From positions 1-64,000 of the forward strand of contig NZ_BMND01000024.1 in the NCBI RefSeq assembly GCF_014646275.1: a stretch of DNA of 64,000 nucleotides, in the 5' to 3' direction. The notes below the pieces were generated by a model. That model did no database searches. It worked only from the letters and a program-made list of their open reading frames with translations, and was not told where the DNA came from. The stretch's first letter is position 1; the number at the start of each line of letters is the position of its first letter. The position numbers and the translations under genes are program-made. This DNA is from Streptomyces kronopolitis (GTDB taxonomy: Bacteria > Actinomycetota > Actinomycetes > Streptomycetales > Streptomycetaceae). Of this stretch, positions 27,689 to 36,087 are shown piece after piece.

Positions 27689-28657
27689 TCAGCCCTTGGC
27701 CACGGCGCGCAGCCGGTCGATGACCTCGGCGCGCAGTTCCGCGGGTTCCAGTACGACCACGTCGGGCCCGAACTCCACGAGCCAGGCGTCGAGTCCGTGG
27801 CCGTTGGGGATCTCCAGCTCGTCCCAGCCGTCGCCCAGCGCGCGGACGGTGCGCGCCCGGGCGCGCAGCGGATAGCCGTGCTCGGCACGGAGCTTGATGC
27901 GGGCGGTGCCGGTGGCGGTCTCCCCGGCCCAGCTCTCGACGGTCTCGCGGACCGTGACGTGGTCGGGCACCGGAGCGGTGAACTTCCCTTGCCGGGAGCG
28001 GACCTTGCCGGTGATGCGGGAGAGCCGGAAGACCCGCTCCGCCGCGCGCTCGCGGTCCCAGCCGGCGACGTACCAGTGGCCCCGCCAGCACTCCAGGATC
28101 CAGGGTTCGACCTGCCGCTGCTCGGGGTGGGCCGCGGTGGACTTGCGGTAGTCGAAGACGACCGGCCGGCGGTCGCGGCAGGCCAGCATCAGCGGCTCGA
28201 ACGCGGCCTCGTGGGCGGGGATCCGCGGCTCCAGCGCGCTGTGCGGCTGCCCGGCGTCGAGGTCCGCGCCCTCGCCGGCCAGCGGCATCCCGGCCGCGCG
28301 CAGCTTCTGCAGCGCGCCGGAGGCGGCGCCGGCCAGCCGGGCCTGCTGCCAGATCTTCGCGGCGAGCCCGAGGGCGGCGGCCTCCTCGGCGTCCAGCGTG
28401 ATCGGGGGCAGGCGGTTGCTGTCGCGCCGGGCGAGGTAGCCGATGTCGCCGTCGATGCCCTCGACGGTCTCGATGACCAGTCCGAGCTCCCGCAGATCAT
28501 CCTTGTCCCGCTCGAACATGCGGTTGAACGAGTCGTCGTTGCCGGCCTCGATATAGGCCTCGATGGACGACCTCAGCTCACGCTTGGTCAGCGGGCGTCG
28601 CGTCCCCAGCAGGCACAGCGCCAGGTTCATCAGCCGCTCGGCCTTGGCAATGGCCAT
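27689..28657 (-). CDS. pafB: WYL-domain regulator PafB
   Basis: A 322-residue partner of PafC. Its HTH occupies residues 1-60 (AERLMNLALCLLGTRRPLTKREL), and the WYL domain contains RRPVVFDYRKSTAAHPEQRQVEPW and WYVAGWDRERAAERVFRLSRI. GAAAGGG lies 5 bases before ATG 28657. In mycobacteria pafBC sit directly behind pafA; here two FKBP genes lie in between. The pair probably controls the DNA-damage response. Confidence 0.9.
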   Translation of the reverse strand: MAIAKAERLMNLALCLLGTRRPLTKRELRSSIEAYIEAGNDDSFNRMFERDKDDLRELGLVIETVEGIDGDIGYLARRDSNRLPPITLDAEEAAALGLAAKIWQQARLAGAASGALQKLRAAGMPLAGEGADLDAGQPHSALEPRIPAHEAAFEPLMLACRDRRPVVFDYRKSTAAHPEQRQVEPWILECWRGHWYVAGWDRERAAERVFRLSRITGKVRSRQGKFTAPVPDHVTVRETVESWAGETATGTARIKLRAEHGYPLRARARTVRALGDGWDELEIPNGHGLDAWLVEFGPDVVVLEPAELRAEVIDRLRAVAKG

Positions 28658-28795
28658 CGACGCCCTTTCTCGTTGAACTCCCGATCGTTGACCGTACCGC
28701 TCGGGGTGGTCAGGGCAAAAGCCGAGGGCCCGTGCCATGGCGGCACGGGCCCTGGGGTGCGTCAGCCGTGGCCCCGAGGGGCGGCCGGCGTGGTC

Positions 28796-29170
28796 TCAGA
28801 CCGAGACCAGGTCGCAGACGAAGATCAGCGTCTCGCCCGGGGCGATCCGCCCGCCGCCGGCGCCGCGGTCGCCGTAGGCGAGGTGCGCGGGGATGGTGAG
28901 CCGGCGGCGGCCGCCGACCTTCATGCCCTGCACGCCCTGGTCCCAGCCGGCGATGACCTGGCCGGCGCCCAGCTGGAACTGCAGCGGCTTGCCGCGGTTC
29001 CAGCTCGCGTCGAACTCCTCGCCGGTGCTGAAGGACACGCCGACGTAGTGGACGGAGACGGTGTCCCCGGCCTTGGCGACCGGCCCGTCGCCCTCCGTCA
29101 GGTCCACGATCTCGAGCTCGGTGGGAGCCGGGCCCTCAGGAAAGTCGATCTCGGGCTTGTCGATGCTCAC
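28796..29170 (-). CDS. FKBP-type peptidyl-prolyl cis-trans isomerase (cytoplasmic)
   Basis: A 124-residue single-domain FKBP. Active-site residues are visible: VHYVGV, GEEFDASW (Asp of the pocket), QVIAGWDQGVQGM (Trp floor), and IPAHLAYGDRG. There is no signal peptide, so it acts in the cytoplasm on proline-limited folding. GTG 29170 has AGGAG 7 bases upstream. Followed by pafB on the same strand (138 bp gap). Confidence 0.93.
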   Translation of the reverse strand: MSIDKPEIDFPEGPAPTELEIVDLTEGDGPVAKAGDTVSVHYVGVSFSTGEEFDASWNRGKPLQFQLGAGQVIAGWDQGVQGMKVGGRRRLTIPAHLAYGDRGAGGGRIAPGETLIFVCDLVSV

Positions 29171-29238
29171 GGATGTGCTCCTACTTACGAATCTTTACGA
29201 TTACCGGGCCAGTCTTGCAGATCTTGCCGGTGCCGCTG

Positions 29239-30228
29239 TCAGACCGTGCCGACGATGTCGACCGAGAAGACCAGGGTGTTCTTGTCCAGCCCGCTCTGCG
29301 GGTTGCCGCCGTAGGCCAGCTTCGGCGGGATCACGATCTCGACCCGGTCACCGACGTGCTTGCCCACCAGCGCCTTGTCCCAGCCCGGGACGACCTGGCC
29401 GGCGCCGATCTGGAACGCGGTCGCGCCACCGTGGTCCCAGGAGGAGTCGAACTTCTTGCCGTCCTCCCACTTCACGCCGGTGTACTGCGCGATCAGGCCC
29501 TGGCCGGCCTTGACCTCGGGGCCCTTGCCCTTGATCAGGACCTGCTGCTTGAGGTCCTTGGGCGCCTTCTCCCCCTTGGGCACGGTGATCTTCGCGGCCT
29601 TCGCGCCCTCGGCCGACACCTCGGGCATCCCGCTCTCCGGAGCCGCCTGCTTGCCCTCCGCCTTCGCCTTCTTGTCGACCTTCTTGGCCCCGACGACATC
29701 GAGGACCCACACCAGGCCGTCGGTCGGCTTGATGCCGATCTTCGGGTTCAGGCCCGCGCCGATCAGCGCCTTGGCAGTGCCCTCGACCTCGACGCGGCTG
29801 CCGACCTTCTGCCCGGCGACCGCGGCCAGCACCTTCGGCGGCAGCTGCTGCTGCTGGGCCTGGTCGCTGGCCTCGGCGACGATCTGGGGACGCGGGCCAC
29901 CGGGCTTGGCGCCCGGCTGCGGCGTCCAGCTGCTGCCGAGGTTCTGGCCCTTCATCGACTGTCCCGAGTAGTCCAGGCGGACCAGGTCACCCTTGTTGAC
30001 GGTGGCACCCTTGCCCTCGCTGAGGGTCTTGGTGACGACCTTGTCGGCCGGCTTGGCGCCCTTGGGCACCGTGATCTTGGGCTTCGCCCCTGCCTTGCCA
30101 TCGACCTTGACGACCGCGTCGCCCGCCGAGCCCTTGCCGTCGTCGTTCCCGCAGGCGGCGGTGAACAGCAGGACGGGCACGGTCAGCGCCGCCGCGGCGG
30201 CGCGGCAGGTGTTCTTCGTGAGGTTCAT
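29239..30228 (-). CDS. Exported FKBP-type isomerase with one degenerate and one intact domain
   Basis: A 329-residue protein with an N-terminal signal and lipobox-like TAAC (C26), so probably a lipoprotein. The first FKBP-like module (about 60-200) is divergent: it starts LVRLDYSGQSMKGQNLGSSW but lacks the GWD and AYG pocket motifs. The second (about 230-329) is canonical (IAQYTGVKWEDGKKFDSSW, QVVPGWDKAL, PPKLAYGG). It likely helps secreted proteins fold outside the membrane. ATG 30228 gives the classical signal peptide. Paired with the cytoplasmic FKBP 68 bp downstream. Confidence 0.88.
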   Translation of the reverse strand: MNLTKNTCRAAAAALTVPVLLFTAACGNDDGKGSAGDAVVKVDGKAGAKPKITVPKGAKPADKVVTKTLSEGKGATVNKGDLVRLDYSGQSMKGQNLGSSWTPQPGAKPGGPRPQIVAEASDQAQQQQLPPKVLAAVAGQKVGSRVEVEGTAKALIGAGLNPKIGIKPTDGLVWVLDVVGAKKVDKKAKAEGKQAAPESGMPEVSAEGAKAAKITVPKGEKAPKDLKQQVLIKGKGPEVKAGQGLIAQYTGVKWEDGKKFDSSWDHGGATAFQIGAGQVVPGWDKALVGKHVGDRVEIVIPPKLAYGGNPQSGLDKNTLVFSVDIVGTV

Positions 30229-30315
30229 CAGTCCAACTCGGGCTCGTGGGGAAATGGGCAATGCCCGCCACTCTACGACCTGTGCCGCCGGGCGCCTCCC
30301 GGCACAACAAAGCGA

Positions 30316-30346
30316 TGTGCCGGGAGCCGCGAGGGCTCCCGGCACA
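30316..30346 (-). terminator. Terminator of pafA
   Basis: A perfect 13 bp stem (TGTGCCGGGAGCC and complement) with a 5-base loop, 19 bp after the pafA stop. A second CTCCCGGCACA copy at about 30295-30305 could form an alternative pairing. Confidence 0.75.
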
Positions 30347-30365
30347 CCTCCGCATTCCCCGCGGG

Positions 30366-31727
30366 TCACATACCGGCGATCAGCTTCTCCACCCGGTCGT
30401 CCACGGACCGGAAGGGGTCCTTGCACAGGACCGTGCGCTGCGCCTGGTCATTGAGCTTGAGATGCACCCAGTCGACCGTGAAATCACGGCGTTGCTCCTG
30501 GGCACGGCGGATGAAGTCGCCGCGCAGCCGCGCGCGGGTGGTCTGCGGGGGCACCGACTTGCCCTCGAAGATCTTCAGGTCGTTGCAGATCCGCGCGGCC
30601 TGCCCCTTCCGCTCCAGGAGGTAGTAGAGCCCCCGGCGGCGGTGGATGTCGTGGTACGCGAGGTCTATCTGCGCCACCCGTGGGTGGGACATGGTGATGT
30701 TGTTCTTTGTCCGGTACCGCTCGATGAGCTGATGTTTCATCACCCAGTCGATCTCGGTGGAGATGCGGTCCAGCTCCTGGTCCCGGATCGCCTCCAGCGT
30801 CCGGCCCCACAGCTCCAGCACCTGCTCGACGATGCCCGTGCGGATGCCGCGGCGGTCGACGAAGTCCACGGCCTTGTCGTAGTACTCCTGCTGGACCTCC
30901 AGCGCGGAGGCCTCGCGCCCGCTGGCCAGCCGCACCTTGCGCTGCCCGGTGATGTCGTGACTGACCTCACGGATGGCCCGGATGGGGTTCTCCAGCGTCA
31001 GATCGCGCATCACCGTGCCCGCCTCGATCATGCGCAGCACGAGATCGGTGGCACCGACCTTCAGCATCATGGTCGTCTCGGACATGTTGGAGTCGCCGAC
31101 GATGACGTGCAGGCGCCGGTAGCGCTCGGCGTCGGCGTGCGGCTCGTCGCGGGTGTTGATGATCGGCCGGGACCGCGTCGTCGCCGAGGAGACGCCCTCC
31201 CAGATGTGCTCCGCGCGCTGGCTGACGCAGTAGACGGCGCCCCTGGGGGTCTGCAGCACCTTGCCCGCGCCGCACAGCAGCTGACGGGTGACCAGGAACG
31301 GGATGAGGATGTCCGCGAGCCGGGAGAACTCACCATGACGGGCGACGAGATAATTCTCGTGACAGCCGTAGGAGTTACCCGCCGAATCGGTGTTGTTCTT
31401 GAAGAGGTAGACGTCGCCCGCGATTCCCTCCTCGTGCAGGCGGCGCTCGGCGTCGACGAGCAGGCCTTCGAGAATGCGCTCGCCGGCCTTGTCGTGCGTG
31501 ACCAGCTCGGTCACGTTGTCGCACTCGGGAGTTGCGTATTCCGGGTGCGAACCCACGTCCAGGTACAGGCGGGCGCCGTTCCGCAGGAAGACATTGCTGC
31601 TGCGGCCCCATGACACGACACGGCGGAAGAGGTAGCGCGCCACTTCGTCAGGCGACAGTCGGCGCTGTCCCCTGAACGTGCACGTGACGCCGTACTCGTT
31701 CTCCAGCCCGAAAATGCGGCGGTCCAT
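30366..31727 (-). CDS. pafA: Pup-protein ligase PafA
   Basis: A 453-residue carboxylate-amine ligase related to glutamine synthetase. The catalytic N-terminal motif is GLENEYG (E9, E11), followed by ARLYLDVGSHPEYATPE and YLFKNNTDSAGNSYGCHENY, and the ATP/Mg-binding RPIINTRDEPHADAERYRR. It joins the C-terminal glutamate of Pup to substrate lysines for proteasomal degradation. ATG 31727 lies 9 bp after the stop of the MFS gene and has no strong ribosome binding site of its own, so translational coupling is possible. It is separated from the prc/pup/dop genes by the MFS-LacI pair. Confidence 0.96.
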   Translation of the reverse strand: MDRRIFGLENEYGVTCTFRGQRRLSPDEVARYLFRRVVSWGRSSNVFLRNGARLYLDVGSHPEYATPECDNVTELVTHDKAGERILEGLLVDAERRLHEEGIAGDVYLFKNNTDSAGNSYGCHENYLVARHGEFSRLADILIPFLVTRQLLCGAGKVLQTPRGAVYCVSQRAEHIWEGVSSATTRSRPIINTRDEPHADAERYRRLHVIVGDSNMSETTMMLKVGATDLVLRMIEAGTVMRDLTLENPIRAIREVSHDITGQRKVRLASGREASALEVQQEYYDKAVDFVDRRGIRTGIVEQVLELWGRTLEAIRDQELDRISTEIDWVMKHQLIERYRTKNNITMSHPRVAQIDLAYHDIHRRRGLYYLLERKGQAARICNDLKIFEGKSVPPQTTRARLRGDFIRRAQEQRRDFTVDWVHLKLNDQAQRTVLCKDPFRSVDDRVEKLIAGM

Positions 31728-31736
31728 GACTGAACA

Positions 31737-32996
31737 TTACGCCTGACGGCCTGCTCTGAAACCGGGTTCGGCCGCCCCGTTTCGATCATTTTCCGTCGTG
31801 TGCGTATCAGCTGTGGGCTGGACGGGATCCCCGAGGAATCGCTTCGTCGACAAAAGGACCACTACCGCGGCGAGTCCGCCGGCCGCGGCGACCGCGAATC
31901 CCGCCACCGCGCCACCGCGCTCGACCGCCGGCCCCACCAAGGAGGCTCCCATCGCCGAGCCGACCCCGAACGTCGTCACCAGCCACGAAAACGCCTCCGT
32001 CACGGTCCCCTTGGGCGCATGCCGGTCCACGACCACGAACGCGCAGGCCAGCGCCGGTGCCAGGAACACCCCGGCGACCCCGGTCAGCAGCGTCATCCCG
32101 ACGACATCCGGCACCAGCACCAGCGGCAGATAGCCCAGCGCCAGCATGCCGATCAGCAGCCGCAGCCGCCCCTCCGGCCGCCCGGGCCACTCGCGGGCGC
32201 CGTAGACCACTCCGCCGACCAGCGCACCGGCGCCCAGCGCGGAGAGCAGCCAGCTGGAGACCATGCCGCCGCCGTGCTCATCGGCGTACGCCACCGCCGC
32301 GACCGCGATCGACCCCAGCGCCAGCCCCACGAAGAAGAACGCCCCGATCAGCACCAGCAGCCCCTTGGAGCGCAGCGCCCCCAGCCAGTGCGCCTCACGC
32401 GGGCCGCTGCGCCACTGCCGCGACGGCTCCGAGACCACGACGGAGAGCGCGCCGAGCACCCCGATCAGGTTGATCACCAGCAGCGCGGCGCTCTCCGACC
32501 AGACCGCCACGCACAGCGTCACCAGCAACGGGCCCACCGCGAACATGACTTCCTGCGCGACCGCGTCCAGCGCGTAGGCGGCGTGCACCCGGTCCGCGCG
32601 CCGCAGCACACCGGGCCACAGCGCCCGCAGACCGCCCTCCAGGGGCGGGGTGAAGAAACCGGCGATCACCATGGCGGCGTAGGCCGGCCAGAGCACGTCC
32701 AGGCCGACGGCCGTGAGCAGCGCCGCGCCGAGCGCCGAGACGACCGAGGCGGGCAGCATCACCCGCGGCTGGCCCCAGAGGTCCACCGCCCGGCCGAGCA
32801 GCGGCTGGCCGACGGCGTTGCACAGGCCGTAGACCGCGGAGAGCGCGCCGGCCAGGGCGTAGCTGCCGCCCTCGGCCCGTACGAAGAGGACCACCGCCAG
32901 CGCCGCGGTGGCGTTCGGCAGCCGCCCGGCCAGCGTCCCCGCCAGGAGCCGGGCCGCGTGCCGGGTTCTGAGCAGCTCCGCATATCCCGCGGCCAT
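31737..32996 (-). CDS. MFS transporter
   Basis: A 419-residue major facilitator with about 12 membrane helices. The MFS motif-A-like loop is GRAVDLWGQPRV between helices 2 and 3. The fold and length suit a drug/metabolite exporter or sugar efflux protein. ATG 32996 is preceded by AGAGGGG at 5 bases. It faces a LacI-type regulator across a double palindromic operator, so expression is probably inducible. pafA follows after 9 bp, so some pafA transcription may come from this promoter. Confidence 0.88.
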   Translation of the reverse strand: MAAGYAELLRTRHAARLLAGTLAGRLPNATAALAVVLFVRAEGGSYALAGALSAVYGLCNAVGQPLLGRAVDLWGQPRVMLPASVVSALGAALLTAVGLDVLWPAYAAMVIAGFFTPPLEGGLRALWPGVLRRADRVHAAYALDAVAQEVMFAVGPLLVTLCVAVWSESAALLVINLIGVLGALSVVVSEPSRQWRSGPREAHWLGALRSKGLLVLIGAFFFVGLALGSIAVAAVAYADEHGGGMVSSWLLSALGAGALVGGVVYGAREWPGRPEGRLRLLIGMLALGYLPLVLVPDVVGMTLLTGVAGVFLAPALACAFVVVDRHAPKGTVTEAFSWLVTTFGVGSAMGASLVGPAVERGGAVAGFAVAAAGGLAAVVVLLSTKRFLGDPVQPTADTHTTENDRNGAAEPGFRAGRQA

Positions 32997-33028
32997 CCCC
33001 GCCCCTCTCGGTCCGGCCCGGCCGGACG

Positions 33029-33061
33029 TGATACGTATAACTTCCGGGGTTATACGTATCA
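33029..33061. promoter_or_regulatory. Double palindromic operator between MFS and LacI genes (13-7-13)
   Basis: TGATACGTATAAC, spacer TTCCGGG, then the exact reverse complement. Each arm also contains its own palindrome ATACGTAT (33031-33038 and 33052-33059), with centres exactly 21 bp (two helical turns) apart. The central CpG is typical of LacI-family operators. Confidence 0.75.
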
Positions 33062-33115
33062 TGACGGCACTCCGGGGTCCACCCGGGCCGCCGCACACAA
33101 GGAGCGAAACAGCCG

Positions 33116-34276
33116 GTGACCAGCGACGAGGCCCCCACACCGCCCGGTGCGAGCGCCGTTCCCCACCCTCCCGGATCCGCTCGGGCAGAGGGGGCGCCCG
33201 TCACCGGAGCGGCCGGCGCCGCGCACCCCGGCGGCCGGGCCGCCGCCCGCACCACCAGCCGGGACGTCGCCCGCCTCGCCGGCGTCTCCCAGGCCGCGGT
33301 CTCGCTGGTGCTGGGCGACAAGTGGCACGGCAGGGTCTCCCCCGGCAAGGCCGAGGCCGTCCGCGACGCCGCCCGCGCGCTGGGCTACCGCCCCAATCTC
33401 GCCGCCCGCAGCCTGCGCATGGGCCGTACCCGCACCGTGCTCCTCGTCGTCCCCGCCCTGACCACCGAGTTCTTCGCCCGCGTCTACACCGGCGCGGCCC
33501 GGGTGGCCGCCGCGCACGGCTTCGGTGTCGTCCTCTACCCCTCCCCCGAGGGCATCGGCCCGGCCCGCGACCCCTTCGACTCCGCCGCGGCCACCCTCGA
33601 CGGCGTGATCGCCTCGTCCATGGCCGCGGACGCCCTCACCACCCTCCGCGACGCCGGCCTGCCGCTGGTCATGCTGGACAGCGACCCCGGCGACCACCGG
33701 GCCACCGCCACCGTCAACCTCGACATCGCCGACGGCGTACGGCAGCTGACCACCCATCTGGTCGCCCTCGGGCACCGCCGCATCACCCATCTCGCGGCCG
33801 AGGTGCGCTCCTGGACGTTCGAGGTCCGCTCCCGTGCCCTCGCCGACGCCCTCCACGGTGTCCCCGGGGCACGGCTGCGGCGCGAGCCGGCCGCCCTGGA
33901 CATCGACGCCGGACTGCGGGCCGCACACGCCGCACTGACCGGCCCCGGGCCCCGCCCCACGGCCCTGCTCTGCGACGACGACATCATCGCCGCGGGCGCC
34001 TGCAAGGCGGTGCGCCGGCTCGGGCTGCGGATCCCCGAGGACGTCTCCGTGACCGGATTCGACGATCTGGCCCTGGCGGTCGCCGTCGAACCGGAGCTGA
34101 CGACCGTGCGGCTGCCCGCCGAGGAGTTCGGCCAGGCCGGCATGCGGGCCCTGATGGCGGTGCTCGACGGCCACCCTGCCCCGGCCCCCGCCCTGCCGGT
34201 GGAACTGGTCACCCGCGGCTCCACCGCCCCGCCCGCGGACGCCCCCGGCAACGCCGCGCGCCCCGGCGGGCGATGA
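33116..34276 (+). CDS. LacI-family transcriptional regulator
   Basis: A 386-residue repressor with an unusual 45-residue disordered Pro/Gly/Ala leader before the HTH (TTSRDVARLAGVSQAAVSLV, then hinge GYRPNLAARSLRMGRT). A periplasmic-binding-like sugar-sensing core follows, with LDSDPGDHRATATVNLDI and VTGFDDLALAVAVEPELTTVR. GTG 33116 has AAGGAG about 12 bases upstream. It most likely represses the divergent MFS gene and itself through the adjacent operator pair. The ligand is unknown. Confidence 0.88.
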   Translation: MTSDEAPTPPGASAVPHPPGSARAEGAPVTGAAGAAHPGGRAAARTTSRDVARLAGVSQAAVSLVLGDKWHGRVSPGKAEAVRDAARALGYRPNLAARSLRMGRTRTVLLVVPALTTEFFARVYTGAARVAAAHGFGVVLYPSPEGIGPARDPFDSAAATLDGVIASSMAADALTTLRDAGLPLVMLDSDPGDHRATATVNLDIADGVRQLTTHLVALGHRRITHLAAEVRSWTFEVRSRALADALHGVPGARLRREPAALDIDAGLRAAHAALTGPGPRPTALLCDDDIIAAGACKAVRRLGLRIPEDVSVTGFDDLALAVAVEPELTTVRLPAEEFGQAGMRALMAVLDGHPAPAPALPVELVTRGSTAPPADAPGNAARPGGR

Positions 34277-34292
34277 CCCACCGGGGCGCGCG
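34255..34292. terminator. Bidirectional terminator LacI / prcA
   Basis: A perfect 12 bp stem (CGCGCGCCCCGG and complement) whose loop contains the LacI-gene stop; convergent with prcA. Confidence 0.6.
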
Positions 34293-34320
34293 ATCCGGAT
34301 ACCGGTCCGGAAACCGTGTC

Positions 34321-35175
34321 TCAGAGCAGCGGGCCGGACTCCCCCTCGGAGTCGTCCTTGCCGCCCGCCTTCCCGCCCTTGGCGCCCTTGCCGGACGCCC
34401 CGGACTCCCCGGCACCGGCACCCGCGTCCGACTCCGCGCCGGCCGCGTCCCCGGCAGTGCCGGCGTCCCCGGTGGCGGGCTCGTCCAGCAGCCGGGAGAG
34501 CTGCCGGCCCAGGATCCGCTTGAACTTGCGCTGCTGGGGCCGCGTGCGGTCCAGCGTCGCGACCTCCAGCTGCTCGGCGGTCAGGGTGCGCTCACCGCCG
34601 TTGGTGTCCCGCGACAGCGAATCCACCGCCAGCTTGAGCGCCTCGGCCAGCGTCATGCCGTCGCGGTGGCGCTGGTCGAGATAGCTGCTGATCTGGTCGG
34701 CGTTGCCGCCCACCGCCACCGAACCGTGCTCGTCCACGATCGAGCCGTCGTGCGGCAGCCGGTAGATCTGGTCGTCCTCGGGGGCGCTGCCCACCTCGGC
34801 CACGATCAGCTCGACCTCGTACGGCTTCTCGGCGGCGCTGGAGAAGATCGTGCCGAGCGTCTGGGCGTAGACGTTCGCCAGGCCCCGCGCGGTCACGTCC
34901 TCACGGTCGTACGTGTAGCCGCGCAGATCCGCGTAGCGCACGCCGCCGATCCGCAGATTCTCGAACTCGTTGTACTTGCCGACCGCCGCGAAGGCGATGC
35001 GGTCATAGATCTCGCTGACCTTGTGCAGGGCGCGGGAGGGATTCTCGGCGACGAAGACCACGCCGTCGGTGTACTGCAGCACCACGACGCTGCGCCCGCG
35101 CGCGATGCCCTTGCGGGCGTACTCGGCGCGGTCGGCCATGGCCTGCTGGGGTGAGACATAGAACGGCGTCGACAC
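34321..35175 (-). CDS. prcA: Proteasome subunit alpha
   Basis: A 284-residue alpha-type subunit. The N-terminal gating segment is MSTPFYVSPQQAMADRAEYA, helix H0 follows (RKGIARGRS), and the core has GVVFVAENPS and YEVELIVAEVG. There is no N-terminal nucleophile Thr, as expected for alpha. Residues after about 230 form a low-complexity tail rich in Gly/Ala/Lys/Glu ending SGPLL, longer than in mycobacteria. The alpha rings gate the 20S core and dock the ATPase ARC. GTG 35175, 66 bp after prcB. Confidence 0.96.
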   Translation of the reverse strand: MSTPFYVSPQQAMADRAEYARKGIARGRSVVVLQYTDGVVFVAENPSRALHKVSEIYDRIAFAAVGKYNEFENLRIGGVRYADLRGYTYDREDVTARGLANVYAQTLGTIFSSAAEKPYEVELIVAEVGSAPEDDQIYRLPHDGSIVDEHGSVAVGGNADQISSYLDQRHRDGMTLAEALKLAVDSLSRDTNGGERTLTAEQLEVATLDRTRPQQRKFKRILGRQLSRLLDEPATGDAGTAGDAAGAESDAGAGAGESGASGKGAKGGKAGGKDDSEGESGPLL

Positions 35176-35241
35176 CGGCTATCCGTCCCTTCCTGTCAAA
35201 AGCTCTCTCACTGGCGAATGCATAGCGGACCATCCGTCCCG

Positions 35242-36087
35242 TCAGAGCAGCGCCGCGCGCGGGCCGTCGGGCTGTTCCAGGCGGCGCTCGTAGACGGCAC
35301 GGGCGATCTCCGAGACCTCCGTCTCGGCCAGCCGACGGAAGCCGTCCTCGGTGATCACCGTGACGATGGGGTAGATCCGCCGCGCCATATCGGGTCCGCC
35401 CGTCGCCGAGTCGTCGTCCGCGGCGTCGTAGAGCGCCTGGACGACGGCCGTGGCCGCCTGATCCTCCGTGAAGTCTTCCTTGAACAGCTTCTTGAGGGCA
35501 CTGCGCGCGAACACCGAGCCGGAACCCGTCGCCGCGAAACCGTGCTCCTCCGAGCGCCCGCCGGTCACGTCGTACGAGAAGATACGGCCCTTCTCGCGGT
35601 CGAGGTCGTAGCCGGCGAACAACGGCACCACGGCCAGGCCCTGCATGGCCATGCCGAGGTTGCTGCGGATCATCGTCGACAGGCGGTTCGCCTTGCCCTC
35701 CAGGGAGAGTTGGGCGCCCTCGACCTTCTCGAAGTGCTCCAGCTCCAGCTGGAAGAGCTTGACCATCTCCACCGCGAGGCCCGCCGTGCCCGCGATACCG
35801 ACCGCCGAATACTCGTCGGCCGGGAATACCTTCTCGATGTCCCGCTGCGCGATGACATTGCCCATCGTCGCCCGCCGGTCGCCGGCGAGCACCACGCCCC
35901 CCGGGAACGCCGCGGCCACGATCGTCGTGCCGTGCGGCGCCTCGATGGCACCCTGCACCGGCGGCAACGGGCGGCTGCCCGGCAGCAGAGCAGGTGAGTG
36001 TTCACCGAGGAAATCCATGAAGGACGAGGATCCAGGCGTCAGGAAGGCAGCTGGTAGACGCCCGGTGCTTCGAGTATTGGCTTCCAC
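35242..36087 (-). CDS. prcB: Proteasome subunit beta
   Basis: A 281-residue precursor of the catalytic subunit. The propeptide (1-53) ends at HG|TTIVA, exposing T54 as nucleophile; Lys/Asp partners lie in VLAGDRRATMG. The GTG start at 36087 (MEANTRSTGRLP) is placed by GGAAGG upstream and by the conserved N-terminus. This start lies inside the end of the HNH gene (49 bp overlap), so prcB translation may depend on ribosomes finishing that gene. Forms the inner rings of the 20S core. Confidence 0.96.
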   Translation of the reverse strand: MEANTRSTGRLPAAFLTPGSSSFMDFLGEHSPALLPGSRPLPPVQGAIEAPHGTTIVAAAFPGGVVLAGDRRATMGNVIAQRDIEKVFPADEYSAVGIAGTAGLAVEMVKLFQLELEHFEKVEGAQLSLEGKANRLSTMIRSNLGMAMQGLAVVPLFAGYDLDREKGRIFSYDVTGGRSEEHGFAATGSGSVFARSALKKLFKEDFTEDQAATAVVQALYDAADDDSATGGPDMARRIYPIVTVITEDGFRRLAETEVSEIARAVYERRLEQPDGPRAALL

